A stretch of DNA of 64,000 nt from Campanula takesimana (taxonomy: Eukaryota > Streptophyta > Magnoliopsida > Asterales > Campanulaceae): positions 186,001-250,000 of the forward strand of contig JAOWBW010001588.1 of the NCBI GenBank assembly GCA_026119855.1, written 5' to 3'. The translations under genes and the position numbers were made by a program. Shown here one piece after another: positions 35,362 through 46,072 of the stretch. The notes below the pieces were generated by a model that worked only from the letters and a program-made list of their open reading frames with translations, was not told the DNA's origin and did not search any database. Each line of letters opens with the position of its first letter. The first letter of the stretch is position 1.

Positions 35362-36788
35362 TCACTCTTTAGTGCCATTTGTGCCCTCGGTCTCTTTCTT
35401 CTTGCTTTGTCCATGGCGAACTTTCTTGTTAGGATTCTCACAAAATCTTCTTTCAAACTCGCTAACACCTTTAGCCTTGCCATTAGGAGCCTCTTCGCCC
35501 TTCCTCTTCTTTGACGTCCCCACTTCTTCTCCGCCTCCGTTAGCCACGCTCTTACTCATCCTCCTCTCATAAGCCTCAGCCTCCTTATTTCTCAATGAAA
35601 AACTTGGAGCACAGGATCCCAAAATAGTGCCCCTTAGGGTCTCTAGAGTCTGCTCCGCATGCCCAAGTCTCCCCATATACCAATCCAAATACTCTCGTGA
35701 CAGGAAGGTGTTGCTAGAGCGTGTGATGAAGGTCCTACGACTAAAGCCAGCCTCGCCCCACATCTGAGAAAGAAGGACTGAGGCACTATCATCCAACTGA
35801 AGTATCCCAAAAGGAAAATCATCTCTCTCCTCGTCCCAACCCTCCGGGATGGTCTGCACCAAACCATACTGACGAAGCACTCTAGAGGGGTAATAAAAAG
35901 TAGTCCCAGAAAGGGTCAGAACTTTGATCATGTGAAGTCCCACTTGTTTATCCCTCACAGAGTGAATGTGCCAATGGGGCACCACCCACTGAATGTCGTC
36001 AGTCACCATCTCCGCCAAATACTTTTCCCAACCTTTGAGAGTCATGCCCTCAAACCGCTCCGCCATGCCTCTAATGCGGTGCATCCATGGGGCCACCTTC
36101 AGAGAAGCCGCCGGTTTATTCACTCAAGCCTCTCTTGCAACCACATGGTCAAAAGCCTATCACTACCACAAGGCATCCCACCATAAGCCGCGAGATGGGG
36201 AATCCCACATAGAGCATCTCTCCAAGGAATAGCCGGCACAATGTCATAGCCTCGAGCGAGCCGAATTCACCATGCCCAAACACCCCTCACTAGCAAATCC
36301 AACCTCAGAAGGGAAAAGAATAGAGGCAAACAGACATAGCGCAAGATGGTCCAAGGAACGGTCAGAGGCCACATCCATGTGCATAAAGTGTTGTGGCATC
36401 CAAGAAAGGTCGACATAACGCCCCTAGCATACCTATCAAAGTCATCCGCGGGCACACCCAAGGTCATCAACTTGTCCCTCAAGCAAACAAAGTCAAAAGG
36501 CAAGGCAACTTTACCCTTCCCTTCGTAGCCACATAATGCCGTGATATCCTCATAAGTGGGTGTCATCTCGTTGAATGAAAAGTTGAAGACATGGAGGGTA
36601 TCATTCCAAAATTTCCCACAGGCTTGCAAGAGGTTGGTATTGGAGTTCATGTGCAAAAGTGACCAAAGACACTTTATCCCATACCGTTCATCAAGTTTCC
36701 TACGACTAGAACCAGAAAGTTTGGCAACCCACTTCTCCAAAGAGGTTATAAAGACTTTGTTTCTCAAGACTTGTGATCCTAGCCTCAT
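35362..36788 (-). pseudogene. Tat-1 antisense gene 1: DUF7745-like protein, frameshifted
   Basis: Minus-strand frames 36267-36788 and 35362-36123 plus the segment between them encode one protein. The N-terminal half has YGIKCLWSLLHMNSN and FWNDTLHVFNFSFNEMTPTYED. A frame change near 36260 leads to a piece resembling LAAYGGMPCGSDRLLTMWL, and a second one near 36130 leads to the C-terminal half (TDDIQWVVPHW, FYYPSRVLRQYG, FLSREYLDWYM) and a basic tail. The same blocks occur in order in the intact Tat-3 gene at 51102-52598. The FW...FNFSxNEMxPTxE signature matches the plant DUF7745 / plant-mobile-domain-like group found in retroelements. Function unknown; a nuclear DNA-interacting role is inferred from the basic tail and context. 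Confidence 0.72.
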
Positions 36789-36880
36789 GATCCATGGCAA
36801 AGAGCAAGCAAATTGGTGATTGGAACTCTAAATTTCTCAAAAGAGTGGCTGGTACGAATTCTAAGGCAACACAAACTCCC

Positions 36881-36890
36881 CTTAAATAGT
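36881..36890 (-). promoter_or_regulatory. TATA-like box of Tat-1 antisense gene 1
   Basis: The minus strand reads ACTATTTAAG, about 93 bp upstream of the ATG at 36788 and 54 bp from the nearest iteron. This spacing is like that in the LTR, where TATA lies 48 bp from the last iteron. Confidence 0.45.
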
Positions 36891-36943
36891 GTACAAACTC
36901 CAATTCTTGCCAGGAAAAGGAAAACCAGAGACGGCGGCAGACT

Positions 36944-37028
36944 TGGCCATGCGGCCACAATTGTCCTCGGCCACGCGGCCACTATTGCTCTTGGCCAGGC
37001 GGCCGACTTTTCCTTGTCCACACGGCCA
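36944..37028 (+). promoter_or_regulatory. Tat-1 iteron array upstream of antisense gene 1 (4 copies)
   Basis: TGGCCATGCGGCCA (36944), CGGCCACGCGGCCA (36968), TGGCCAGGCGGCCG (36992) and degenerate TGTCCACACGGCCA (37015) occur with spacing of 24, 24 and 23 bp. The core is an inverted repeat TGGCC-N4-GGCCA. The same array occurs in the LTR and upstream of antisense gene 2. Other DNA in 36789-37334 shows no gene. Confidence 0.85.
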
Positions 37029-37334
37029 CTCTTGCCCCCATGCAGAAATCGCAGTTTGTTTCCTCCCACTCCACAACAGATCCATGCAAACAACGTACCT
37101 GTCCCTCCCCGAGGCTCATGCATTGTATAAAAATTAGGAGCATTGTAAAATAATTAGTTTGTACAGATAGGTTGTCACAAATCATTCTCATTTTAGTTCA
37201 TAAATATATTTACATGCATGTTAAATGTTTGTCCAGTACATATTTGTCTCTACTAGCTAACAGTGTAGGAAATAAAGATGGAAAGATGGGCCCCGCCTAA
37301 TCAGAATCCTCCTCCTTGGTGTCTCCACGCCGCG

Positions 37335-39512
37335 CTAAAGCTCGAGAGCTACTGGCACCCGAACTCCATCCCCGGACCACTCGACCACCAGTGTGAGAAG
37401 AGCCCGCACCGTTCGGAGACCGCTCACGACGCTGGGGGACGCAACGTCGTCCCTCTGGCAAGTACATGAATGGTACGCCTCCCTCAGTAAGCGCATCAAC
37501 ACGTTCTCCCGCCGAGCTGAACGGATATATGCCTCCCGAGTCACCTGAAAGAAGCCCAAAGGCAAGGCATTGATACAAAAAGAAATAACGAGTGTGTGTG
37601 TGCATGATTGAGATAAATCATAAGGTCATACCCCAGCGTCGGGCGGAGGAATGAATGTCTCCTCAACAAGATCTGCATCAGTCAGCTCCAAGCTAAGCTC
37701 CACCTCCCGGCCGCCCCTCATCACTCTCACTCTACTCGAGCGAAGGGGCATGTCAACCAAAGGCCGACTCCTGCCTACATAACGGGCCGAGCTCGACCCC
37801 TCTCCGGACAACATCCTAGCCCGAACCTGTGGACTGACCAGCCGAGTCCGCACATAGCCGGCGTAGTCGTCACTCCCCCTATAATGCTCTGCCGGAGTGG
37901 GAGCCAAGAAAGTCGCCAACCTTGCGGGATGGAGCATATCCCGAGGAGGATCATAAGGAGCCCACGGTAACGCGCCGGCCCTATGCTGACGAACTACCCT
38001 CTCTCCGAGATACATGGCATCCCCGGTGAGGCCCACAAGCAGAACCCTAGAAGCGGTCAACTCCACTACATAGGGACCCACCGAAGCCTCAATAGCCGGA
38101 CTTCATGGGTAAAAACTGACTCCAACAGGCTCAGACATAGCAAAAGCCCTCTTCAGATCGGCAGCATCCACCGTCTTCCTGTCCCGGTTCCTGCGGGGAG
38201 GCGCCCTGTTGCTCTTGCACCAGTACGACATGATGGGAACAACCTTGTTGGCACTCATCACCAACTGAAAAGGGGCGACACCGAAGATCTCGTACACCCA
38301 CGCCTGTACATACAATGAAAGAGACATTTCAGACCAAAAGATAGAGCAGAAATCTCAACAAGTGAAAAGAAGGGTAGTCAAGAGCATACCTCAAAGTCGA
38401 ACTGAAACCCGTCAAAGGCCGACGAGCTAGCCCTCGAGCAATGATCCAATGCCCGGTAAATCTCAGCCAAACCGGATCCACCCCAAGAAATCCCACCGAC
38501 TAGGTCCAAGTCCACAAAAGCCCCTAACAGTGAGTACCTGCAGACAGTAGCCCCACTGGGAAACAAGATCTCTGAAAAGCTGTACCATAAGAACAGCCGG
38601 ACCAAGCAATCCAAATCATACTCCCCCCTACCAAAGGCCTCAATAACCATCTCCACCAAACGGTTCACCTTCCCGGCCTCCACTCCATAACCCTTGACAC
38701 CTCCTCCCAGATCAGTGTCAACTCCCAGCAGAGCCTGTCTATAGTCCCGCCGCTCCGCCAAGCTCTCATCAAAAGGAAAAGAGGTAGCAGTGAACCTCAA
38801 CCCCGTGATAGCCGCAAAATCCGTCGGCGTGATGGTAATCTTTCCCCAACTGAAGTGAAAAGTATGGGTGGTGTCCCACCAGAACTCCCTGCACACCTCT
38901 ATCACCGCCGCCACCTTCAGAGTGCCCCCAACCATGCAGACACTATCAAAGAATGGGCCAAACCCCATAGCCTCAATCCGAGCACGCAAACCGCCCAGTC
39001 CCTCCGGCAGAGACGCCCATAGTTTGCCCACAGTCAATGTGGACCCACGAGCCTTGATCCTCTGCAGGTAAACACAGCACAGGTATGTTACACTCTTAGC
39101 AATTTACATTTCTAGCAATCTACATTTCTAGCAAATTACGATTCTAGCAATATATATTTTTCGTACAAAAGTGCAAAAAATGTGAAAATGAGAGAAGCGA
39201 AAATTTGAAATTTACCTCTCGTGTCTCCGGAAGGCCCATCGACCAGTCACGCTCCGAGTCGATGTAGAAATCATAGTCTTGATCAAATGTTGACCGAAGA
39301 AGGCCGTCGCGAAAGTTCCGAGTCGCCGCTCGTGGTCTTAAACCGCCCCGTGGTATCAAGGACGCCGCTTCAAAACCCGCTCCTGGGTCAGCCCCTACAT
39401 TTTCCTCACCTTGAGGATCGTCACGCCACTGTTCTTGTCCTTGTTGTGGAGGCACATATCCACCTTGGCCCGGAAAACCCCTAAACAAGGCCTCATTGAT
39501 CCAGTCCGCCAT
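37335..39512 (-). pseudogene. Tat-1 antisense gene 2: four-exon plant mobile domain protein
   Basis: GT-AG exons on the minus strand: 39216-39512, 38400-39061, 37632-38303 and 37335-37544, all introns in phase 0. Exon 1 starts MADWINEALFRG. Exon 2 carries the plant mobile domain signature (REFWWDTTHTFHFSWGKITI, PTDFAAITGLRF). Exon 3 starts AWVYEIFGVAPF and includes an Arg-rich part and LTGDAMYLGERVVRQ. A TGA at 38103-38105 interrupts exon 3 in frame, with homologous coding on both sides. The Tat-3 gene at 53176-55315 has the same exon number and phases. Plant mobile domain proteins occur both in hosts and in transposons, and host members act in gene silencing. The final exon frame is the least certain part. 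Confidence 0.75.
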
Positions 39513-39698
39513 TTTATCCGAAGTATTCGAAACAAAATCTTCAAAAAAATATCAAATCCTAGCTTTTTCTCTCTAAAACTCAATTTTCTCTCTCTAACTC
39601 GTCAACAATGGTGGAGGGAAGAAGAAGGACAAAAGAAAAGAAGGAGAAGAGGTAGGGTTTCTGGTGATGTGACCAAGGAGTCAGCCCGACGGCAACCT

Positions 39699-39830
39699 TG
39701 GCCACGCGGCCACTTCTGTCCTCGCAATCCCAGCCGTCAGATCAGTGATCCGCGTGAAGGAGATCTGACCACTCAGCGTCCTTGGCCACGCGGCCACTAT
39801 TGCAATTCAGTGACCTTGGCCACACGGCCA
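39699..39830 (+). promoter_or_regulatory. Tat-1 iteron array upstream of antisense gene 2 (3 copies)
   Basis: TGGCCACGCGGCCA occurs at 39699 and 39783 and TGGCCACACGGCCA at 39817, about 190-320 bp upstream of the gene's ATG at 39512. An adjacent GCCGTCAGATC block also occurs in the LTR beside its iterons (near 41146), so the two promoters share more than the iteron. No clear TATA box was found. Confidence 0.82.
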
Positions 39831-39980
39831 ACCTTGTCCCTTCAGATAAAATTCCATTTTTTGCCCCTGATCTTTTCCCTTTGATTCATTTTAGGTGCCC
39901 TTAGCACTGTTTTGACTGATATTCGTTATCTTTGGGAACGGAAAGCCCATTAAAATTTCCATTCTTCACCAAATATTTTC
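39831..39980. other. Spacer between iterons and structured repeat
   Basis: Short non-coding stretch with nothing recognised. Confidence 0.5.
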
Positions 39981-40330
39981 TTAGGATTCGTATGATTGCA
40001 GAGACTTCGGCGCCTCTATGTCATACGCATCCTAGATCGATCGTGATTGGCAGAAACCCTGGCGTTTCTAATTACGAGAGATCCAGCATCTATTATTTTA
40101 ACGCGATCGGCAGAAACCCGGGCGTTTCTGATTGCGTTTAAAATTTCCAAACATTGGATTAGGATTCGTATGATTACAGAGACTTCGGCGCCTCTATGTC
40201 ATACGCATCCTAGATCGATCGTGATTGGCAGAGACCCTGGCGTTTCTAATTGCGAGAGATCCAGCATCTATTAGTTTAGCGCGATCGGCAGGAACCCGGG
40301 CGATCCTGATTGCGTTTACCATTCCATCTT
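39981..40330 (+). ncRNA. Tat-1 tandem 178-bp structured repeat (two copies, three hairpins each)
   Basis: Copy 1 starts at 39981 and copy 2 at 40159. Each has H1, a 7-bp CGTATGA/TCATACG stem enclosing AGAG/CTCT (39989-40027; 40167-40205). H2 pairs CGTGATT with AATTACG around CAGAAAC/GTTTCTA (40042-40076). H3 pairs AACGC with GCGTT around CAGAAAC/GTTTCTG (40100-40138; 40278-40316). In copy 2, H3 has CAGGA/TCCTG, a compensated change. The position just upstream of the polypurine tract puts it in the 3' untranslated region of the sense RNA. Confidence 0.65.
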
Positions 40331-40465
40331 GGGATTATTTAGATGACGTAGTCTTTATTTTTCCAAATAACTTCATTGCTTACGAATGTTCGTTCTTCAT
40401 ACAAGATAGTATCCGTAGGTTTATTATCCGCAGCAGAAGTTCGATGTCTCGTCTTTCCCCAAAAC

Positions 40466-40714
40466 TCTGAACTACGATCGGCTTGATTCCTCCAAGGATA
40501 CGTAGGAAACCTGAAAAGGTTTAGCCACCCGACCGACATGGTCATCTCTCATCCCCTGCAGTTGCATTTTCCCCGGCAGATGCATTTTTCCACAGATCAG
40601 ACTTCTCCCCAACAGAAGATGTTGCTCCCCACCAGTGGACAAGCATTCCCAATTTCCCATCAGATCTGAACTACGTTTGGCTTGATTCCCCTGTGGATAT
40701 GTAGGTCGCCTCCA
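40466..40714 (+). ncRNA. Tat-1 CTACG/CGTAG hairpins E and F before the 3' LTR
   Basis: Hairpin E pairs CTACG at 40472-40476 with CGTAG at 40501-40505 around an inner ATTCCT/AGGAT stem. Hairpin F pairs CTACG at 40671-40675 with TGTAG at 40700-40704 around ATTCC/GGAT. Both keep the GAACTACG...TTGA...GTAGG plan of hairpins A, B, C and D. Confidence 0.6.
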
Positions 40715-40817
40715 AGGTCAGCTGTTCCATCGATCCTTTCATCTGTTTTGAAACTCATATTCCAGAACGGATCCTTCTTTTATCGTCGACCCTCCATTGC
40801 CTTGCAAGAAGCGTCGC

Positions 40818-40828
40818 CGAGGGGCTAC
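40818..40828 (+). other. Tat-1 polypurine tract
   Basis: GAGGGGCTAC lies directly before the LTR start TGTTAGTACCC; Tat-3 has the matching CGATGGGCTC before its LTR. Confidence 0.6.
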
Positions 40829-41030
40829 TGTTAGTACCCGATCTGAAAATGAGTTTATTAGGGCTTTCCCAAATATACAAGGACTTTATAGGAATTAGAA
40901 ACCTTGCAAAGACTTGTCCTGGATTCCCAAAATTAGCTCAATGTTCTAGAATATATTAATTATGGACATTTAGGGTTGCCTTGTATGAACAGTAAAACCC
41001 TAGCTTGAATTTCACATCAGCTCTCAATGA

Positions 41031-41123
41031 TGGCCACGCGGCCACATTTGTCCAGCGATGATGGCCACGCGGCCACATTTGCCCTTGGCCACGCGGCCAC
41101 TTTTGTCCTTGGCCAGGCGGCCA
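41031..41123 (+). promoter_or_regulatory. Tat-1 LTR iteron array (4 copies)
   Basis: TGGCCACGCGGCCA occurs at 41031, 41062 and 41086, and TGGCCAGGCGGCCA at 41110, with spacings of 31, 24 and 24 bp. The last copy ends 48 bp before the LTR TATA box. The array matches those upstream of the two antisense genes. Confidence 0.88.
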
Positions 41124-41170
41124 ACCTTGTCCCGGATGATCCTGACCGTCAGATCTTCCCCTCAGTTTAC

Positions 41171-41178
41171 TATATAAA
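41171..41178 (+). promoter_or_regulatory. TATA box of the Tat-1 LTR
   Basis: TATATAAA in TTACTATATAAACC lies just downstream of the iterons and would drive the genomic transcript. Confidence 0.7.
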
Positions 41179-41660
41179 CCAATCTCAGCCTATTGGTTTA
41201 GGATCCCGATTTTAAGAGCTTTAAGTCCGAATTTTAGAGTTCTTAAACACAATTTTCTCCCTAATTAAGCATTCAAACACTCAAGGAGATCAAGGTTTAT
41301 TTCTTGCCAACATAGGTAAGTTTTCTAACTTTTTCTTCATGTTCTTGCATCATTTTTAATGTAGATCTTTTATATTCATGTTCTTGCATGTTTATTCATA
41401 GTTTCTTCATATGCTTTGCATGTTCATTCATATGTTCATAATATGTTCTTCGCATGTTCTTCGTGTCCATAGATTAAAACCTTATTTATGCTATATTTAT
41501 GGTTGTGATCTTCATAATTGCATGTTATTTCATAGCCGATGATGATCGAGGGTTCATCAACCCGAGGATGATCTAGGAACTACTTCTAAACCCTAATATT
41601 TAGGTAACTCCCCCTCATTATATATGATCCCGATTCTCCTGCCTATTCTAAATTCTCTGC

Positions 41661-41706
41661 GAACTACGCTGACCTGAGCTTCTCACATTGAGAGGAATGT
41701 AGGCAA
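41661..41706 (+). ncRNA. Hairpin C in the Tat-1 LTR leader
   Basis: GAACTACG is followed by TGACCTGAG, an inner stem CTTCTC/GAGAGG and TGTAGGCA. CTACG pairs with TGTAG with one G-U pair. It lies about 490 bp downstream of the LTR TATA, so it would sit in the 5' leader of the RNA and, through the repeated LTR, near the 3' end too. Confidence 0.55.
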
Positions 41707-41985
41707 TCTTCGGATCCGGTCTAAATCACTAACACACTACTAACACCGCATCATGATAGAAAGACCGATCAATTCGGGCAATAGGAGTGATAACGTTCAA
41801 TATTCTTCTCTTGTTGTAATTTGACCCCCGAACCCACTAAAAATGCTTTTTTCAATGTTTTGGCTTTAATTAAAACGGCGTGGCGACTCTCATAATTTAA
41901 TGTCGTTATGAATATTCCCTTTTATAAATAATAATAATCACAAGATACTTCCCATGCGTCGCTTCATCGAAAAGGGGTATTCACA

Positions 41986-42557
41986 GGTAGCCCCATAATC
42001 CTAGAGGTAGCTTTTTGGGCCAATCCCTTCCAGTGGAGGCCATTTTCTTCACAATGGTCTCGATTGTTTTATTAGCTGCCTCGACCGCGCCCGTTTGCTT
42101 GAGGGCGGTATGGATATGACTTGTGCTTAGTAATCTTGTACTCTACCAGGAGCGCGTCCATCTCTTTCTCAAAGTGAGAACCGTTGTCTGAGATGATTTC
42201 ATGAGGAACGCCGTACCGGCACATGATGTGGGTTTTTACGAATTCGGCCACTTTCTTGGCGTTGAGAACTCGGTAAGCCTGTGCTTCGACCCATTTTGTA
42301 AAATAGTCCACGGCTACTAGGACGAAAGATTGTCCGTTGCTGCTAGTAGGGTGAAGTTTGCCGATGATGTCTATGCCCAAACAAGAGAAAGGCCAAGGCG
42401 TGGTCATATTGTAAAGCTGTGAGCGTGGAGTGTGCTGTAGATTGGTATGGAATTGGCATTTGGCGCACCTCTTGACTTTCACGATGCAGTCCTTTTTCAT
42501 GGTACTCCAATAATAACCCATGCAGAGTATCTTCTTGGTCAACATAAACCCGTTCAT
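41986..42557 (-). pseudogene. Tat-2 integrase, truncated by Tat-1
   Basis: Reading left on the minus strand, the frame has YYWSTMKKDC and CAKCQFHTN of the zinc domain, and core residues D in VAVDYFTKWVEAQ and D in IISDNGSHFE. Near 42085 one extra G shifts the frame before the conserved GAVEAANKTIE block carrying the glutamate. Coding then runs to a WGY at the Tat-1 junction (41990). Confidence 0.85.
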
Positions 42558-42575
42558 GTGGGGCCCACATTCACC

Positions 42576-43365
42576 TTATTGGATCTCATGCATTATTTCT
42601 TGAGCTTCGGTCTCATTTGCGCATAGGAGATTGATCCCTTCGTGGTGCCTTTTATAGACTCGGTCTCTAATCAGTACATATCGGGAGGCTAGTCTTTGCA
42701 ATGCCATTTGGGACTTTTTATTGCTATTCTCGGGATAAGTACCATCCTTGAGGAAATTCATGATATCCGTATACCACGGGGAGTTTGCTTGGACCTCGTT
42801 GATCTCGATACTCATACAGTATGCAGGACTATTCCTTCGGGAAATTTTGAAGAGCTTCACCATTTTACCCTCAGGTATTTCGACCAGTGAAGCGATGGTG
42901 GCTAGTGCATCACTAAAACGGTTTTTGTCCCTTTGCAGGTAGTTAAAGGTGATTTCTTGAAACTGTTCAACCAACTCCTTGAGATGTTGACCATACCATT
43001 GCAGAGTCGAGTCTTGAATCTTCCACTTTCCATATGTCATTGATGATGAGCAAGGAATCACCAAATACCTCTAAACTTGTGACATTTCTCTCGAGGGCTG
43101 CTTCGAGCCCCGCTATGCATGCTTCGTACTCAGCGATGTTGTTGGTGGCTTCAAATTCGAGGCTGATAGCGATTGGAGTATACATGTCCTTTGGATCAAC
43201 AAGTAACATCCCTATGCCATATCCATGCTTATTGGCTGCGCCATCGAAAAAAAGTTGCCACTTATTTTCTTCTATTGTAGCGCAAATTAAATGCTCATCG
43301 GGGAACTGTACATCTTCCCCCTTCACTTCGTCACACGGAAATTCAGCAAGCTGATCACTGAACAC
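42576..43365 (-). pseudogene. Tat-2 archaeal-type RNase H and integrase approach
   Basis: The frame 42967-43365 encodes WQLFFDGAANKHGYGIGMLL and NNIAEYEACIAGLEAALERN, the second RNase H. After a frameshift near 43030 the frame 42576-43064 encodes YLQRDKNRFSDALATIASL and the linker before integrase. A TAA at 42576-42578 then stops it in frame with the integrase that follows. Confidence 0.82.
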
Positions 43366-43392
43366 TTTCCCCCTGATGGATTTGAGTATGAC

Positions 43393-44310
43393 TTAAGTGA
43401 TATCGTAGCCGGCGAGAATGAAATACCATTTGGCTATTCTTGTTGACATGAAAGGCTTCTCGAAGATGTAGCGGAACGAGTACACTTTTGCTACCAATTT
43501 GATTGGGAAGGCCTCCATGTAATGCTTGAGCTTTTGAGTAACCCAAACCAATGCAGCACAAGACTTCTTTAAGACAGAGTAATTCTTTTCAGCTCCTTGA
43601 AATCGGTGGCTGACAAAGTAGATAGCATTATCTTTTGTGGAGTCTCGCTGTTCTTGTGCTAACATAGCCCCTAGGGCTTCATCATTGATAGTGAGATAGA
43701 GCAAGAGAGGCTTCTCCTTGTGCGGTGGAACCAAAACTGGAGGGCATATCAAGTAATGCTTCACTTGATCGAAGGCTTCTTGGCAAGCATCGGTCCATTC
43801 TAGAGCCACATTCTTTTTGAGTAGCTTGAAGATCAGCTCACACATGGAAGTGAGTTGGTGCACAAATCGACTGATGTATTGAAGTCTGCCCATGAAACCT
43901 TTGATTTCCTTCTGCGTCTTTGGAGGAGGCATGTCAATGATTGCCTTGATCTTGGAGGGATCGGCTTCAATTCCCCTCTCAGTGACCATGTAACCGAGAA
44001 CCTTTCCTCTGACGACCCCAAAAGTGCACTTTGTGGGATTGAGTCTCATGTTGTGTTGTCGAAGTCTTTCAAAGAATTTGAGAAGATCGATCAAATGTTG
44101 ACCGTCGGTTCCCTTTGAATGGATGATCATGTCGTCTACATAGATCTTGATCTCTTTATGAATCATGTCATGGAATAGATCCGTAACAGCTCTCTGGTAG
44201 GTATCCCCAGCGTTCCTTAGTCCGAACGGCATGACTGTGTAGCAGAAAGTTCCCCACGGAGTTGTGAAAGTTGTCTTGTGTTGATCCTCTTCGGACATGA
44301 GAATCTGATT
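43393..44310 (-). pseudogene. Tat-2 reverse transcriptase core and first RNase H
   Basis: The frame has FCYTVMPFGLRNAGDTYQRA, catalytic IYVDDMIIHSKG, FMGRLQYISRFVHQL and RNase H (LLLYLTINDEALGAMLAQE). It is joined to the upstream reverse transcriptase by a shift at a T5 run near 44320. It ends at a TAA (43393-43395) in frame with the next piece. Confidence 0.87.
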
Positions 44311-46036
44311 GTAACCGGCAAAAACCGTCCACAAATGAGCGGACTTCATAGTTGGCAGTCGAGTCGACGAGCATGTCGATGTTTGGTAGTGGAAAATCAT
44401 CTTTCGGGGAAGCTTTGTTCAAATCCCGGAAGTCCACACAAACTCGAACCTTGCCGTTTGCCTTTCTGACTGTCACAATGTTGGCTAGCCAAGTCGGATA
44501 CTCAATGACTTTGATGAAACCCATACTGAGGAGCTTTTCAATTTCTTCTTTGACTTGTAGAGACCATTCTGGCTTGATCTTTCTGAGCTTCTGCTTTACT
44601 GGCTTGGCGTCCTCTTTGATCGGAATTCTGTGCTCCGCGACCTTTCTGTCCAAACCCGGCATGTCTTTGTACGACCATGCGAATACATCCACAAACTCTT
44701 TGAGCAGTGCAGTCAATCTGTCTTTGTCTTCCCCCTTGAAGAAGCTGCCAATCTTCGTTTCTTTCGGCTCTTCGTCGGTACCCAGATTAACAACGTGCAA
44801 TTCCTCATCAGCCCCTGGACCATTTTCACCACGACAACGAACCTGTTGAGCTAGTTCATTTAGGTATGTTATGTTTTCGTGGTCTATTTCATCATAATTT
44901 GAATCGTTATTAACTTGTTCATTAAGTTCGTTATTAGTTAATACATCATTTATGATGTTTGCAATCTCGGGGTACTCAGAAATATCGAATTTTTCATTAG
45001 CAAAGAAAGGAAACACACGCTCGGCTATTGCCTCCATATCCTCTTGGGTGAGGGTATTAGAAACACTCTCGGACTCGAAAGTAAGTGTGAGCCGCTCTTC
45101 CTTTGTTGCTGTACAGGGTATGCAACCCATTTCTTGGATCAAGAAATCCTCAGATACTATGGGCCCGTTCGTTGAATACCAGTTGTTGATTGGCTCGGAG
45201 CTTGGCGGGATCTCACTGATGGTTTCCTTTCTGACGACGGTGTCGTAGATGGCGTTGACTTGACAATCGTCCATGATGGCAAATTCTTCGAATATGGAGG
45301 CTAGATCGGATAGTTCTTCCCCCACGGTAATCTCTACCTCGGACTCTATAGTCACTTTCTTGCCCCACCACTCTCGGGATGACATTTGAGTAGGCTCCCT
45401 TTCTTGTGTCGGAATTTCACAATCAGTGAAGATCTCGAGATCGGGCTTTCTGACGCCCTTGTTGTTAACCCATGGTTTGGGAAAGATCATGTACGGAACA
45501 TCTTCCCCTTGTCGACCTTCTTTGCGAGCTCGGGTTTTTTGAATCTTGACTGCTTGCTCGTATTTCAAGTCATCTTTGGTAGGCTCGTATCCCAGACCAA
45601 ACTTGTTCTTGACAAAAGGAACTTCTACGGGGTGCAATATCCCTTGTTGATGCTTCCCTAGGCCTAGACCGGGAAAGTGATTCATGTTCCTCATCATGCG
45701 GAGGATTTTAGGATTGCCGAGGGTCCATTGTCTGTTTCCCCCTTCTTTGTCGATGGTGTTGACACCGGAGAGAGTGGCATCTTCTATCCCGTGTTGAACT
45801 TGGTGAACGGGTTGTCCCCCATTTCTGTGGATGGTGACATTCTCGGCCATGACGGTGACTATCTCGTCCCCATTTCTGATCTTGACACATTGATGGAGAG
45901 TGGAAGGGACCGCATTGGAACTGTGGATCCATGGTCGGCCCAAAAGTAAGTTGAATGAAGCAGGGACATCCAGTACTTGGAATGGGACGGACATGATCAT
46001 GCTTCCAAATTCGATATCAACTTCTAGCATTCCCAT
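44310..46036 (-). pseudogene. Tat-2 protease end, G-patch, linker and reverse transcriptase start
   Basis: Order: protease end with LLLGRPWIHSSNAVPST, then a G-patch MNHFPGLGLGKHQQG near 45648-45705, then an acidic linker of about 350 residues. The reverse transcriptase start follows (RKIKPEWSLQVKEEIEKL, VCVDFRDLNKASPKDDFPLP). The frame is uninterrupted until the T-run shift near 44320. The G-patch and linker match Tat-1 in order. Confidence 0.85.
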
Positions 46037-46072
46037 GACTGTACGGGCAGTTCTATCGTACCCTCTAATGAC

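Larger units (their letters stand above)
27554..41985 (+). mobile_element. Tat-1: Ty3/gypsy Tat/Ogre-lineage element, right part
   Basis: Gag, protease, G-patch, reverse transcriptase, RNase H, a second archaeal-type RNase H and integrase are followed by hairpins, two minus-strand genes, a structured repeat, a polypurine tract and a 3' LTR (40829-41985). A second RNase H between RNase H and integrase is diagnostic of the Tat lineage. The left end is interrupted by the Sirevirus (only about 18 bp of gag remain at 10094-10111) and then the gap, so the 5' LTR is not seen. It inserted into the Tat-2 integrase; the expected TSD GGTAG is at 41986-41990. Confidence 0.9.
40829..41985 (+). repeat. Tat-1 3' LTR
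   Basis: 1157 bp from TGTTAGTACCC to GGGGTATTCACA, with short imperfect inverted ends. It follows a polypurine tract and is followed by Tat-2 integrase sequence. It contains an iteron array (41031-41123), a TATA box (41171), hairpin C (41661-41706), and a primer-binding-like word TGGCGACTCTC at 41881. Confidence 0.85.

Noticed and set aside
36785..37191. Open frames on both strands over the Tat-1 iterons
   Set aside because: The GC-rich iterons lack stop codons in several frames; no conserved protein, and the region is a promoter.
35327..39884. Plus-strand frames of 60-157 codons across the Tat-1 antisense genes
   Set aside because: They are shadows of the minus-strand genes, whose splice sites, domains and homologues in Tat-3 support the minus strand.
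41881..41900. TGGCGACTC as the true primer-binding site, with the Tat-1 LTR ending near 41880
   Set aside because: The TG/CA inverted ends and the junction with Tat-2 integrase put the LTR end at 41985, and the same internal word occurs in the Tat-3 LTR.
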